From Actinomycetota bacterium (GTDB taxonomy: Bacteria; Actinomycetota; Humimicrobiia; Humimicrobiales; Humimicrobiaceae): a stretch of 7,725 nt of DNA. The DNA lies in contig JAFGMJ010000069.1 in NCBI GenBank assembly GCA_016927635.1, positions 1-7,725 on the forward strand, in the 5' to 3' direction. A program made the translations under genes and the position numbers. Below the pieces are notes generated by a model. It did no database searches. It saw only the letters and a list, made by a program, of their open reading frames with translations, and was not told where the DNA came from. Shown here in pieces: positions 1 to 5,993 of this stretch; positions within the stretch are counted from its first letter, which is position 1; the number at the start of each line of letters is the position of its first letter.

Positions 1-2
1 AG

Positions 3-44
3 ATAGCAGCGCCCTTTGAATGCTGGGAGACAGTAGGATACTGA
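3..44 (+). CDS. Possible C-terminal tail of an upstream gene (partial)
   Basis: One forward frame is open from the left edge of the window to a TGA at 42-44. It would encode a 13-residue tail ending in Glu-Cys-Trp-Glu-Thr-Val-Gly-Tyr. The other two forward frames meet a stop within the first 20 bases. If real, the parent gene lies outside the window and ends 44 bp before the M20 gene on the same strand, which would suit an operon. Thirteen codons are too few to name a family, and an open run this short can occur by chance. Confidence 0.25.
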   Translation: MAAPFECWETVGY

Positions 45-75
45 TAAAACAAAATCATATAAAGTCAATATATCC

Positions 76-82
76 AAAGGAG
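76..82 (+). promoter_or_regulatory. Ribosome binding site that fixes the TTG start of the M20 gene
   Basis: AAAGGAG at 76-82 is followed by a 6-base spacer and TTG at 89. This is the strongest Shine-Dalgarno match near the 5' end of the frame, and no ATG with a comparable site is nearby, so the unusual TTG start is well supported. Confidence 0.8.
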
Positions 83-88
83 TAAGTA

Positions 89-1390
89 TTGCAGTTAGCA
101 GGAGAAATTGAAAATTGGGTCAATGCCAACAGAGACTATATACTTGATAATATATCTGGGCTTGTCAGGATAAATACGGTAAATATGCCCCCAGGCGGAA
201 ATGAAAAGCCGGGCCAGGAATATATATATGATATTGTTTCCTCATATCTTCCTGCAGAAGATATAGATTTATTCGAAATAGACGATGTAGAAGGGATAAG
301 ACAAAATCCATACTTCTTTCCGACCATAGACGGGGTTGAAAAAATTTATAAAAACAGGCCGAACCTTGTTGCCAGATTAAAAGGTTCGGGGCAAAAAAAG
401 AGCCTGGCATTTTCAGGCCATATAGATACCATGCCTGACTACGGGAAAAAATGGACTGTTTTTGAAGACCCGTACAGTGGAAATATCAAAGATGGAAAAC
501 TTTATGGTAGAGGTTCTGTTGATATGAAGGCTGGCACCCTTGCAGGTTTTATAGCTCTTAAATGCATTAAAGAGTTAAAAATTAAACTTAAGGGCGATGT
601 TTTTGCCGAAAGCGTAGTTGATGAAGAAAATGGTGGAGTAAATGGAACAATTGCCGCAAGGTTAAGAAACCCGGACATAGATTTTGCTATTGTGCCTGAA
701 ATAAGTAATCTTGCCGCAGGAATAGAAACATTTGGCGGCACGGACTGGAAGATCGATGTATCAGAAAAAGGCGTAGGCGGTATAGGTGCAGATGTTGACC
801 TTGAAAACCCGATATATAAATTAAGTAAAATTGCGCTGGCATTGGAAAAATATGATACATATATCAAGAGTTTTAAAGTTCCTGAAGCTTTTAATGATGA
901 ATTCAAAATAAAACTGTTGACTTATCAATTTTATTCAGGTGGCTCAAATTACCTTGAATCTGGAGCAGTGCCCACTGAGGGCCACATTTATTTCTGGCTT
1001 GAAGCATATTCATATATGGATGAAGAAAGCTATAGAAAAGATTTCCTGGATTTTATGCATAAAGAGCTTGGAAAATATAAAGAATTTCAAGAAAAATTTC
1101 CAGTAATTGAGAATGTCATAAGATTTTTATACGGCCATAAAACTGATACAAATCACCCTGCAATGAATTCTATAAGAAAAGCATATAAAAATCTTGGCAT
1201 TGAATATATTGAAAAGGGCATACCTTATGGAACGGATGCTTTTGCTTTTAAAAAAGTAAGCAACACCGATGTAGTGGTTCTTGGACCCTCAGGAGCAAAC
1301 CCTCACGGTATAGATGAATATGTGGATATTGACAGTGTTTTTCAGCTTATAAAAATAATGGTACTTACTGCAGCCGATTATTGCTTGTAA
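89..1390 (+). CDS. M20-family zinc metallohydrolase (ArgE/DapE-type peptidase or deacylase)
   Basis: This is a 433-residue cytoplasmic enzyme of the M20 di-zinc hydrolase family, whose members cleave amide bonds in dipeptides, N-acyl amino acids and similar small molecules. No signal peptide is visible. The family signatures appear in order: SGHIDTMP (His111, Asp113), YGRGSVDMKAG with the bridging Asp145, the catalytic Asp-Glu-Glu at 178-180, a Pro-Glu at 203-204 in the usual ligand position, and a C-terminal NPHGIDEY with His406. The length is normal for the family and all expected zinc ligands are present, so it should be active. Translation starts at TTG. The next gene on the strand encodes an MttB-family methyltransferase 65 bp downstream, and no terminator is visible between them, so co-transcription is likely. 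The substrate cannot be read from the sequence. The family also includes acetylornithine deacetylase, succinyl-diaminopimelate desuccinylase and carboxypeptidases, and the context does not support either biosynthetic role in particular. Confidence 0.9.
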   Translation: MQLAGEIENWVNANRDYILDNISGLVRINTVNMPPGGNEKPGQEYIYDIVSSYLPAEDIDLFEIDDVEGIRQNPYFFPTIDGVEKIYKNRPNLVARLKGSGQKKSLAFSGHIDTMPDYGKKWTVFEDPYSGNIKDGKLYGRGSVDMKAGTLAGFIALKCIKELKIKLKGDVFAESVVDEENGGVNGTIAARLRNPDIDFAIVPEISNLAAGIETFGGTDWKIDVSEKGVGGIGADVDLENPIYKLSKIALALEKYDTYIKSFKVPEAFNDEFKIKLLTYQFYSGGSNYLESGAVPTEGHIYFWLEAYSYMDEESYRKDFLDFMHKELGKYKEFQEKFPVIENVIRFLYGHKTDTNHPAMNSIRKAYKNLGIEYIEKGIPYGTDAFAFKKVSNTDVVVLGPSGANPHGIDEYVDIDSVFQLIKIMVLTAADYCL

Positions 1391-1445
1391 AAAATTCGAT
1401 TTTATACTTTTCTAAGTTTTGTAATAATTTGGCAATTTAATAATT

Positions 1446-1449
1446 GGAG
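1446..1449 (+). promoter_or_regulatory. Ribosome binding site that decides the first MttB-family start
   Basis: GGAG at 1446-1449 lies 6 bases before the ATG at 1456. The longest reading frame opens at a TTG at 1444, but that codon abuts this GGAG and has no site of its own upstream. The ATG is therefore the better start. Confidence 0.75.
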
Positions 1450-1455
1450 AATTAT

Positions 1456-2934
1456 ATGCTCAAAGGGATAATCAAAGTTTTTGATGAACATGAACTTGAG
1501 ATAATGCACCAGTCTGTGCTCGAAGTACTGGAAAAAACAGGTCTGAAAATACATGGAAATTTTCTTCTTAAAGCTCTTGCTGAAGCAGGGTGCAGAGTTG
1601 ATTTTCAAAAGCAGCAGGCATGGCTTAAACCCGAAGTTGTCCAAAACCAGATTGAAAAGCAGAGAAACAGATATAAAATGGTTCGCTCATCTTTGACATA
1701 CCCATTTTGCAGGGAACTGCCTGAAAATGATGTAGCAAACCCTGATGAATTTTGTGTTGATTACGGTTTTAATGTTGTATGGATGTATGATTATCCAAGC
1801 GGCATTTACAGGGCGCCTACAGCAGAGGACCAAATTAATATGATAAAGCTTGGCGAAGCTCTGGAACCTGTAAAATATGTCAATATACCTTTTGTATGTT
1901 CTGAGTTTGATGCAAAGATTGAAACAATCGAGTCTGCAAGACTTTTGTTATTAAACACAAGCAAGCCGGGAGTGGTAGAGGTAAATAATGCTGTCCAGGT
2001 AAAATATCTTGCAGAGCTTGCTTACCTTGCAGCAGAAAATAATGAAGAAAAAATAAGCAAAGACCCTCCTGTGATTACCTATGTCTATTGCACCACTTCT
2101 CCGCTGAAAATAGATGACAGGTCCTGCAATGTACTTGAGCAAAGCCTCAAATATGGATTCCCCGTTTGCTTTGCATCAATGCCGATACTTGGCGGTACTA
2201 CACCTGTTACGCCGGCAGGCAGCATTGTTGTTGCAGCAGCTGAAATATTGGGAGGTATTGCTGCAACTTCTTTATTATATCCTGATCTTTATTATTTTGG
2301 TTGTTCAATAAGCGGTGAAATGGATATGCAGACAACCAATATAAGATTTTCCACTCCTGCTGCAATACTTACAGATGCGGGCCTGCATCAGTTGTTTAAA
2401 TATAAATACGGGCTTGTCTTAAATGTTGATCCTGCTTATATTGAAGCAAAGGCTCCCGGTATACAGGCTTCTCTTCTTAAGGCTTTCAGGCAAATAGCTC
2501 TAGGCTGCACTTCCAGCAATTCACTGCCTATTGGGGTTCTTGATAATGCATCTGCATTTTCACCTGTGCAGGCGATGATAGATCTTGACTTTAACAGTGC
2601 ATTATATAAATTCTTTCAGGGAATAAAAGTGACAAAAGAAATGATTGACCTGGATTTGATACACAGGACTGGTTTTGGAGATAAGGGGGCCTATCTTGGA
2701 AGCCAGCAGACTCTTGATTTTTTTAAAGATATTTTATGGCATTCAGATATACTTGACACGACTTATAGAAGAGAAAAATTTTATAAAGCTGCTGATATGG
2801 ATAATGACATACTGGATAAAGCAGATAAAAAATTTAAAAGTTTATTGTCTAACATGAAAGCTTTTGAAGCACCTGGGCATTACAGGAAAAAAATAGATAA
2901 GGTAATTGAATCGGCAAGAAAAGAGCTATTATAA
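1456..2934 (+). CDS. Trimethylamine methyltransferase (MttB) superfamily protein, non-pyrrolysine type
   Basis: From the ATG at 1456 this encodes 492 residues, close to the usual length of the MttB superfamily. These are TIM-barrel enzymes that move a methyl group from a methylated amine to a cobalamin-carrying corrinoid protein. Family features in order are an N-terminal helical segment (DEHELEIMHQSVLEVLEKTG), a segment around residue 120 that aligns with the family's 'Thr-x-x-Asp' stretch (APTAEDQINMIKLGEAL), NTSKPG near 167, CTTSPLKIDD near 212, the glycine-rich GGTTPVTPAG near 246, a stretch near 331 (EAKAPGIQA), and GFGDKGAYLG near 406. There is no in-frame TAG, so it is not a pyrrolysine enzyme. 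Characterised non-pyrrolysine members such as Desulfitobacterium MtgB use quaternary amines like glycine betaine, but the substrate here is unknown. The C-terminal part is less typical than in the second copy. It probably shares a transcript with the M20 hydrolase upstream. No corrinoid-protein gene is adjacent on its 3' side, where a convergent gene begins. Confidence 0.88.
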   Translation: MLKGIIKVFDEHELEIMHQSVLEVLEKTGLKIHGNFLLKALAEAGCRVDFQKQQAWLKPEVVQNQIEKQRNRYKMVRSSLTYPFCRELPENDVANPDEFCVDYGFNVVWMYDYPSGIYRAPTAEDQINMIKLGEALEPVKYVNIPFVCSEFDAKIETIESARLLLLNTSKPGVVEVNNAVQVKYLAELAYLAAENNEEKISKDPPVITYVYCTTSPLKIDDRSCNVLEQSLKYGFPVCFASMPILGGTTPVTPAGSIVVAAAEILGGIAATSLLYPDLYYFGCSISGEMDMQTTNIRFSTPAAILTDAGLHQLFKYKYGLVLNVDPAYIEAKAPGIQASLLKAFRQIALGCTSSNSLPIGVLDNASAFSPVQAMIDLDFNSALYKFFQGIKVTKEMIDLDLIHRTGFGDKGAYLGSQQTLDFFKDILWHSDILDTTYRREKFYKAADMDNDILDKADKKFKSLLSNMKAFEAPGHYRKKIDKVIESARKELL

Positions 2935-3036
2935 TTTCCCAGTCTAAATATGCCCGATTGCCAGTAACAACCGGTTATTAATTTTAATTTCATAATGATA
3001 ATCTTTGCTTTATAATTACTGCATATTTTAAAGTAG

Positions 3037-4047
3037 TTACCGGTGTCTTATAATTACAACAATATCATCAGCATGTACAATCCTTAATCCATCCTGGCTT
3101 CCGTCCGAATTTGTCAGCATTCCTCCAAATTCCAGGATAAGGTGAAATTGCGGTATATTATTATCCAGGACATATTGCATAGCCTCTTTAAAGGTTTCAT
3201 CTGCAGAATCTATATTTTCCAGGCCCTCTATGGGGAAGTGTGCGCCGATTGAACAGTGTGGGGAGAATTCTATATAATGGCAGGGCCTTACATAAACCAC
3301 ATCACCAAATTCAGGAAACCCAACTATTTCAATATCCGGAATAATTACGCGGGCTTCTAAAACTTCTGCGCCAAATAACCTTTCAAACTGTTCGTCATGG
3401 CCAAAACTCAGAACTCCCTTAACCTGGTTATTAAAATCATCATCTCCAGTAAATGCAGTTAAATGCCCGAAGTCTTCCCATCCGGCCTCGCTAAGTGTGC
3501 CTGTTGCTATTAAATCCAGGGATTCCTCAAATACTTCTACCACTTCTTCTTCATCATCTTCTTCTTCGTCTTCTATACCTTCTTCGCCATCACATTGCCA
3601 AAAGAGTAGAATGCTGTCAGTAGCGCTTCCTTCAGAATTTTTAGCAGTGGCGGTCAAAGTGTAGCTGGGGTTATCTCTTGTAAGGTTGACCTGGGCTACA
3701 GTGTTTCCATAGGAGCCATTGCTGAAATCAGCGCTCCACTTTATCGCGGGCGCAGGATTACCTGTAACTTTAGCTTTTACCCTCCAGTAGCAGACATCAT
3801 CTTCTGCTGAGTAAAAAGGGCCTTCAGAAACGGCAAGGCTGATTGAAGCGGCCTGCTTTTTAGCATCACCCCTTGAATTATTGTTATCTGGTTCAACAGG
3901 CAAAGTTTCACTGCCGGTATCAGAAATTTTATTATCCGGGTCCTCGGTATCAAGGCTCATGCCGCAAAAGCTGCATGTTGCTGCAATTATAAACATGGAA
4001 AAGATTACTATAAATGACAGAATCATATAAGAAATTTTTTTCTTCAT
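3037..4047 (-). CDS. Secreted or membrane-anchored protein with Ig-like domain, acidic linker and unknown C-terminal domain
   Basis: I do not recognise the full protein (336 residues). Residues 2-4 are lysines, followed by a hydrophobic stretch (about 7-24), which is an export signal. Cys25 follows Ala-Ala-Thr, a poor lipobox because of the Thr at -1, so lipidation is uncertain. Residues about 30-65 are polar and probably a disordered linker. Residues about 67-152 look like a bacterial Ig-like or PKD-type beta sandwich (GNPAPAIKWSADFSNGS, then YTLTATAKNSEGSATDS), with Cys86 and Cys152 as a possible disulfide. A run of Asp/Glu at about 154-175 separates it from a C-terminal beta-rich domain (GVLSFGHDEQ, then VLEARVIIPDIEIVGFPEFGD). 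That pattern resembles cell-surface beta-sandwich adhesion or carbohydrate-binding modules, but I cannot name one. The start is supported by CGGAG 6 bases upstream. It is the last gene on the minus strand after AMMECR1, with a 46-bp gap, so it may be in the same operon or separate. Confidence 0.8.
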   Translation of the reverse strand: MKKKISYMILSFIVIFSMFIIAATCSFCGMSLDTEDPDNKISDTGSETLPVEPDNNNSRGDAKKQAASISLAVSEGPFYSAEDDVCYWRVKAKVTGNPAPAIKWSADFSNGSYGNTVAQVNLTRDNPSYTLTATAKNSEGSATDSILLFWQCDGEEGIEDEEEDDEEEVVEVFEESLDLIATGTLSEAGWEDFGHLTAFTGDDDFNNQVKGVLSFGHDEQFERLFGAEVLEARVIIPDIEIVGFPEFGDVVYVRPCHYIEFSPHCSIGAHFPIEGLENIDSADETFKEAMQYVLDNNIPQFHLILEFGGMLTNSDGSQDGLRIVHADDIVVIIRHR

Positions 4048-4093
4048 CTAAAACTCCGTAAAAACATAAAAGAAATATTACCAGATTTACACA

Positions 4094-4660
4094 TTAGAGA
4101 CCTGACTCTTTTTCCCCGAAAACTGTTGCTGAAAATATCAGTATTTCACAACCCTTATCTCTGTAGCAGTCAGTATGCATTCCTGCCTTTAAGCAGGTAT
4201 GCTCCAAAAACTGGTTTCTTGTCCATCCGTATTCCGTTGCAACCTGGGGAAGAAGAAGGCCCTGGTAATATCCTTTCTTTATAAAAATCCCGTGCACGCC
4301 GACTTCTATTTTTTCAATGTCTGCTATCTTTTCAAAAGGTGAAAGCACTGATATCTCTATGTCAATATCTTCAAGTTCACTTTCAGATAACGGGCTAAAC
4401 CTTGGATCATGCAGGGATGCCTCAACTGCCATCTGCATAACTGTTTTCCAGAGAGGGCCCCTGCCGATTACATTGCCTATGCACCCCCTTAAGTTGCCAT
4501 TTTTATGTATTGTCACAAAGGCTCCGCATTCAGTATTTAATATTCTGTCTTCTATTTTATAGGCAGGCATATTTTTCCCTGTAACTGCGTTTTCTATTGT
4601 TTTCCTTGCAATCTCAAGAAGCATCTTTTTCTGTTCCGGATTAAGATTAATACTGGACAT
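4094..4660 (-). CDS. AMMECR1-family protein (AmmeMemoRadiSam system protein A)
   Basis: This is a complete 188-residue AMMECR1-domain protein. The family hallmark LRGCIGNV sits at 57-64 with Cys60, preceded by GAFVTIHKNGN. The conserved middle follows: HDPRFSPLSESEL at 84-96 and the beta strand IEISVLSPFE at 101-110. The C-terminal part carries GLLLPQVATEYGW (134-146) and FLEHTCLKAG (151-160). No signal peptide or membrane helix is seen, so it is cytoplasmic. The start ATG lies 4 bp after the stop of the MEMO gene, and its ribosome binding site (AAAGGA) lies inside the last codons of that gene, so translation of the two is probably coupled. In many bacteria and archaea the pair occurs with a PflA-like radical SAM protein. 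The biochemical role of the family is not established, and no function is claimed here. Confidence 0.93.
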   Translation of the reverse strand: MSSINLNPEQKKMLLEIARKTIENAVTGKNMPAYKIEDRILNTECGAFVTIHKNGNLRGCIGNVIGRGPLWKTVMQMAVEASLHDPRFSPLSESELEDIDIEISVLSPFEKIADIEKIEVGVHGIFIKKGYYQGLLLPQVATEYGWTRNQFLEHTCLKAGMHTDCYRDKGCEILIFSATVFGEKESGL

Positions 4661-4664
4661 TTTT

Positions 4665-5504
4665 TTATCCTTTCCTGTAAAATGCTGCAGATACGTAGCC
4701 GACTACTGCAGACTTGTCCCCGCTGACATCACCGGAGTCCTGGTAGCTTATTATTTCGGCAGAATCTGCGCCCATTAGCTTTGACGCTATCATTGCAGCA
4801 GCTACCGGACCGCCTCCGCACATTTCAAGCGCATCCTTTGAAATTTGCTCAGTGAATTTTTCCGGGTCAAAGCTTTTTAAATTTTCAAGTACTTTGCTGT
4901 CAAGCCCTGATGCAACACTTGCCGGGTGGTAATGTGAAAGATCAGTGCTTGCAATGATTAGTATTTTTTGTCCTTTAAGGATATTGCCTATGGCATTTCC
5001 AAGGCTTTCAATATTTGTCCTGTTCTGGCTTCCCATGACAATCGGCACTATTTTAATATCCTCAAAAACAATCTGCAGAAAAGGAATCTGGACTTCAAGG
5101 CTGTGCTCTCTATTGTGCCCGGCATTTGATATCTGTATAGAATCAGCATACCCTGAACCGCTTACAAGCGCATGGCAGCGCTCAATATCTACTTTAGCAA
5201 GCCCAAGAGGCGTTTTGTATGCCTTGCCCGCAAACACTGAATTGAAATCAAAGTATTCCGCATGAGATGGCGCAACTATAATTGCACAATCATAACTGCT
5301 GCCCTGCACCTGCATGTAAGAGCAGGCAGCAACCTGTCCTGAGTAAATATATCCTGCATGGGGGCAAACTATTGCTTTAATATTTGCAATATCTTTTTTT
5401 GGGCAGTTTTTAAGATACTGTGTTATATTTTCTGCCAGCGCTTCAGGGTTGGCAGAATAAAAGCTTCCTGCAACCACGCTTTCCCTTATCTGGTTTTCAA
5501 ACAT
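4665..5504 (-). CDS. MEMO1-family protein (AmmeMemoRadiSam system protein B)
   Basis: This is a full-length 279-residue MEMO-like protein, related in fold to class III non-haem iron dioxygenases (LigB type). Family motifs in order are ESVVAGSFYSANP near the N terminus, PHAGYIYSG at 48-56, APSH at 78-81, EHSLEVQIPFLQ at 133-144, STDLSHY at 186-192, and CGGGP at 229-233. The residues known to line the metal pocket in human MEMO1 have counterparts here (His49, His81, Asp188, His191, Cys229), so metal binding is plausible. It is cytoplasmic. Translation starts at an ATG preceded by a good Shine-Dalgarno site (GGCGGTGA, 5509-5516). It lies between the DUF2905 gene 28 bp upstream and AMMECR1 4 bp downstream, all on the minus strand. 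The pairing with AMMECR1 is the classical A-B arrangement. Whether the bacterial protein is an enzyme remains unknown. Confidence 0.94.
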   Translation of the reverse strand: MFENQIRESVVAGSFYSANPEALAENITQYLKNCPKKDIANIKAIVCPHAGYIYSGQVAACSYMQVQGSSYDCAIIVAPSHAEYFDFNSVFAGKAYKTPLGLAKVDIERCHALVSGSGYADSIQISNAGHNREHSLEVQIPFLQIVFEDIKIVPIVMGSQNRTNIESLGNAIGNILKGQKILIIASTDLSHYHPASVASGLDSKVLENLKSFDPEKFTEQISKDALEMCGGGPVAAAMIASKLMGADSAEIISYQDSGDVSGDKSAVVGYVSAAFYRKG

Positions 5505-5532
5505 AATATCACCGCCAATTGTTAAATTATAT

Positions 5533-5781
5533 TTATTTCCTGAACTTAAAAATCAAAAATATTATTACATTTATTATAACTGTAAGAACTATGCTGATAA
5601 TTATTGATGTGGAAACCGGAAAATATAAACTGAAATTTTCCCTGCGTATGCTTATATCTCCCGGAAGCCTTCCAAAAAATGGTATTTTTGAGCCCAAAAA
5701 TAATATAAGGCCCAGCACTGCTATGCCGGCTCCTATAAATATTAATATTTTGCCTATTGTCGAAAAATTATTAAAACTCAT
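5533..5781 (-). CDS. DUF2905 small integral membrane protein
   Basis: This 82-residue protein matches the DUF2905 family by pattern. It has an N-terminal hydrophobic helix at about 11-30 (GKILIFIGAGIAVLGLILFL), the conserved cytoplasm-facing turn GRLPGDISI at 37-45, a short amphipathic strand ending in FSLYFPVSTSI, and a second membrane helix at about 56-78 with a basic tail (KFRK). The length is typical. The function of the family is unknown. It is the promoter-proximal gene of a minus-strand cluster with MEMO and AMMECR1. No Shine-Dalgarno sequence precedes the ATG, and a perfect TATAAT lies only 10 bases upstream, so the transcript may have almost no leader. The only in-frame upstream sequence before the stop contains no ATG, GTG or TTG, and no internal start is better placed. 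Confidence 0.85.
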   Translation of the reverse strand: MSFNNFSTIGKILIFIGAGIAVLGLILFLGSKIPFFGRLPGDISIRRENFSLYFPVSTSIIISIVLTVIINVIIFLIFKFRK

Positions 5782-5790
5782 AACAGTACT

Positions 5791-5796
5791 ATTATA
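5791..5796 (-). promoter_or_regulatory. -10 box of the DUF2905-MEMO-AMMECR1 transcript
   Basis: The minus strand reads TATAAT at 5796-5791, a perfect sigma70 -10 hexamer. A start about 7 bases downstream would fall near 5784, only 2-3 bases before the DUF2905 ATG. The matching -35 (TTTTTA at 5819-5814, 17-base spacer) is poor, so the call rests on the -10 and its position in the divergent intergenic region. Confidence 0.45.
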
Positions 5797-5872
5797 TTGA
5801 ATTTAGCGTTTTTTAAAAAGAAGCCAGGGCTTATAGCAAAAAAAGGCAGCCACGGCAAAATAATTATATTTA

Positions 5873-5908
5873 TTTATAAATTTTGATAATCAGCCATTTA
5901 TAGATTTG
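5873..5908. repeat. Imperfect AT-rich direct repeat, possible operator
   Basis: TTTATAAATTTTG (5873-5885) and TTTATAGATTTG (5897-5908) are near-identical and start 24 bp apart, just upstream of the -10 box of the second MttB-family gene. They could be a regulator binding site, but in sequence this AT-rich the repeat could be chance. Confidence 0.25.
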
Positions 5909-5921
5909 TAAAAAAATGAGA

Positions 5922-5927
5922 TATAAT
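5922..5927 (+). promoter_or_regulatory. -10 box of the second MttB-family gene
   Basis: TATAAT at 5922-5927 is a perfect -10 hexamer about 67 bases before the ATG at 5994. The sequence 17 bases upstream (TATAGA, 5899-5904) matches the -35 consensus at only three of six positions, which suggests a promoter that may need an activator. A small AT-rich leader separates the predicted start site from the ribosome binding site. Confidence 0.5.
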
Positions 5928-5980
5928 AGGGCAATACAGTAAAGATTTTAATATTTAAACTGCTAAAACCCAATAATATA

Positions 5981-5986
5981 AGGGAG
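5981..5986 (+). promoter_or_regulatory. Ribosome binding site of the second MttB-family gene
   Basis: AGGGAG at 5981-5986 with a 7-base spacer supports ATG at 5994 over the in-frame ATG at codon 10. Confidence 0.7.
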
Positions 5987-5993
5987 TTATAAA

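Noticed and set aside
502..906. 134-codon open frame antisense to the M20 gene
   Set aside because: It is antisense to conserved metallohydrolase motifs, with low-complexity Ser/Pro/Leu content and no family resemblance.
2950..3000. Possible bidirectional terminator between the convergent genes, centred on ACCGGT (TAACAACCGGTTATTA)
   Set aside because: The inverted repeat has no natural loop, contains a C-A mismatch in the outer stem, and lacks a clean T run on either strand, so it cannot be called a Rho-independent terminator by eye.
4945..5265. 106-codon open frame antisense to the MEMO gene
   Set aside because: It overlaps conserved MEMO motifs in full and has no recognisable domain or start signal.
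5814..5832. Minus-strand hairpin AAGCCCTGGCTT followed by CTTTTT, terminator-like
   Set aside because: The stem closes on a loop of only two bases (or shrinks to four pairs). It lies upstream of the DUF2905 -10 box with no minus-strand gene feeding into it, so it has no obvious role.
5916..5942. Eight-codon micro-ORF upstream of the second MttB-family gene
   Set aside because: It overlaps the -10 box, so it would lie largely upstream of the transcript start, and it has no ribosome binding site.
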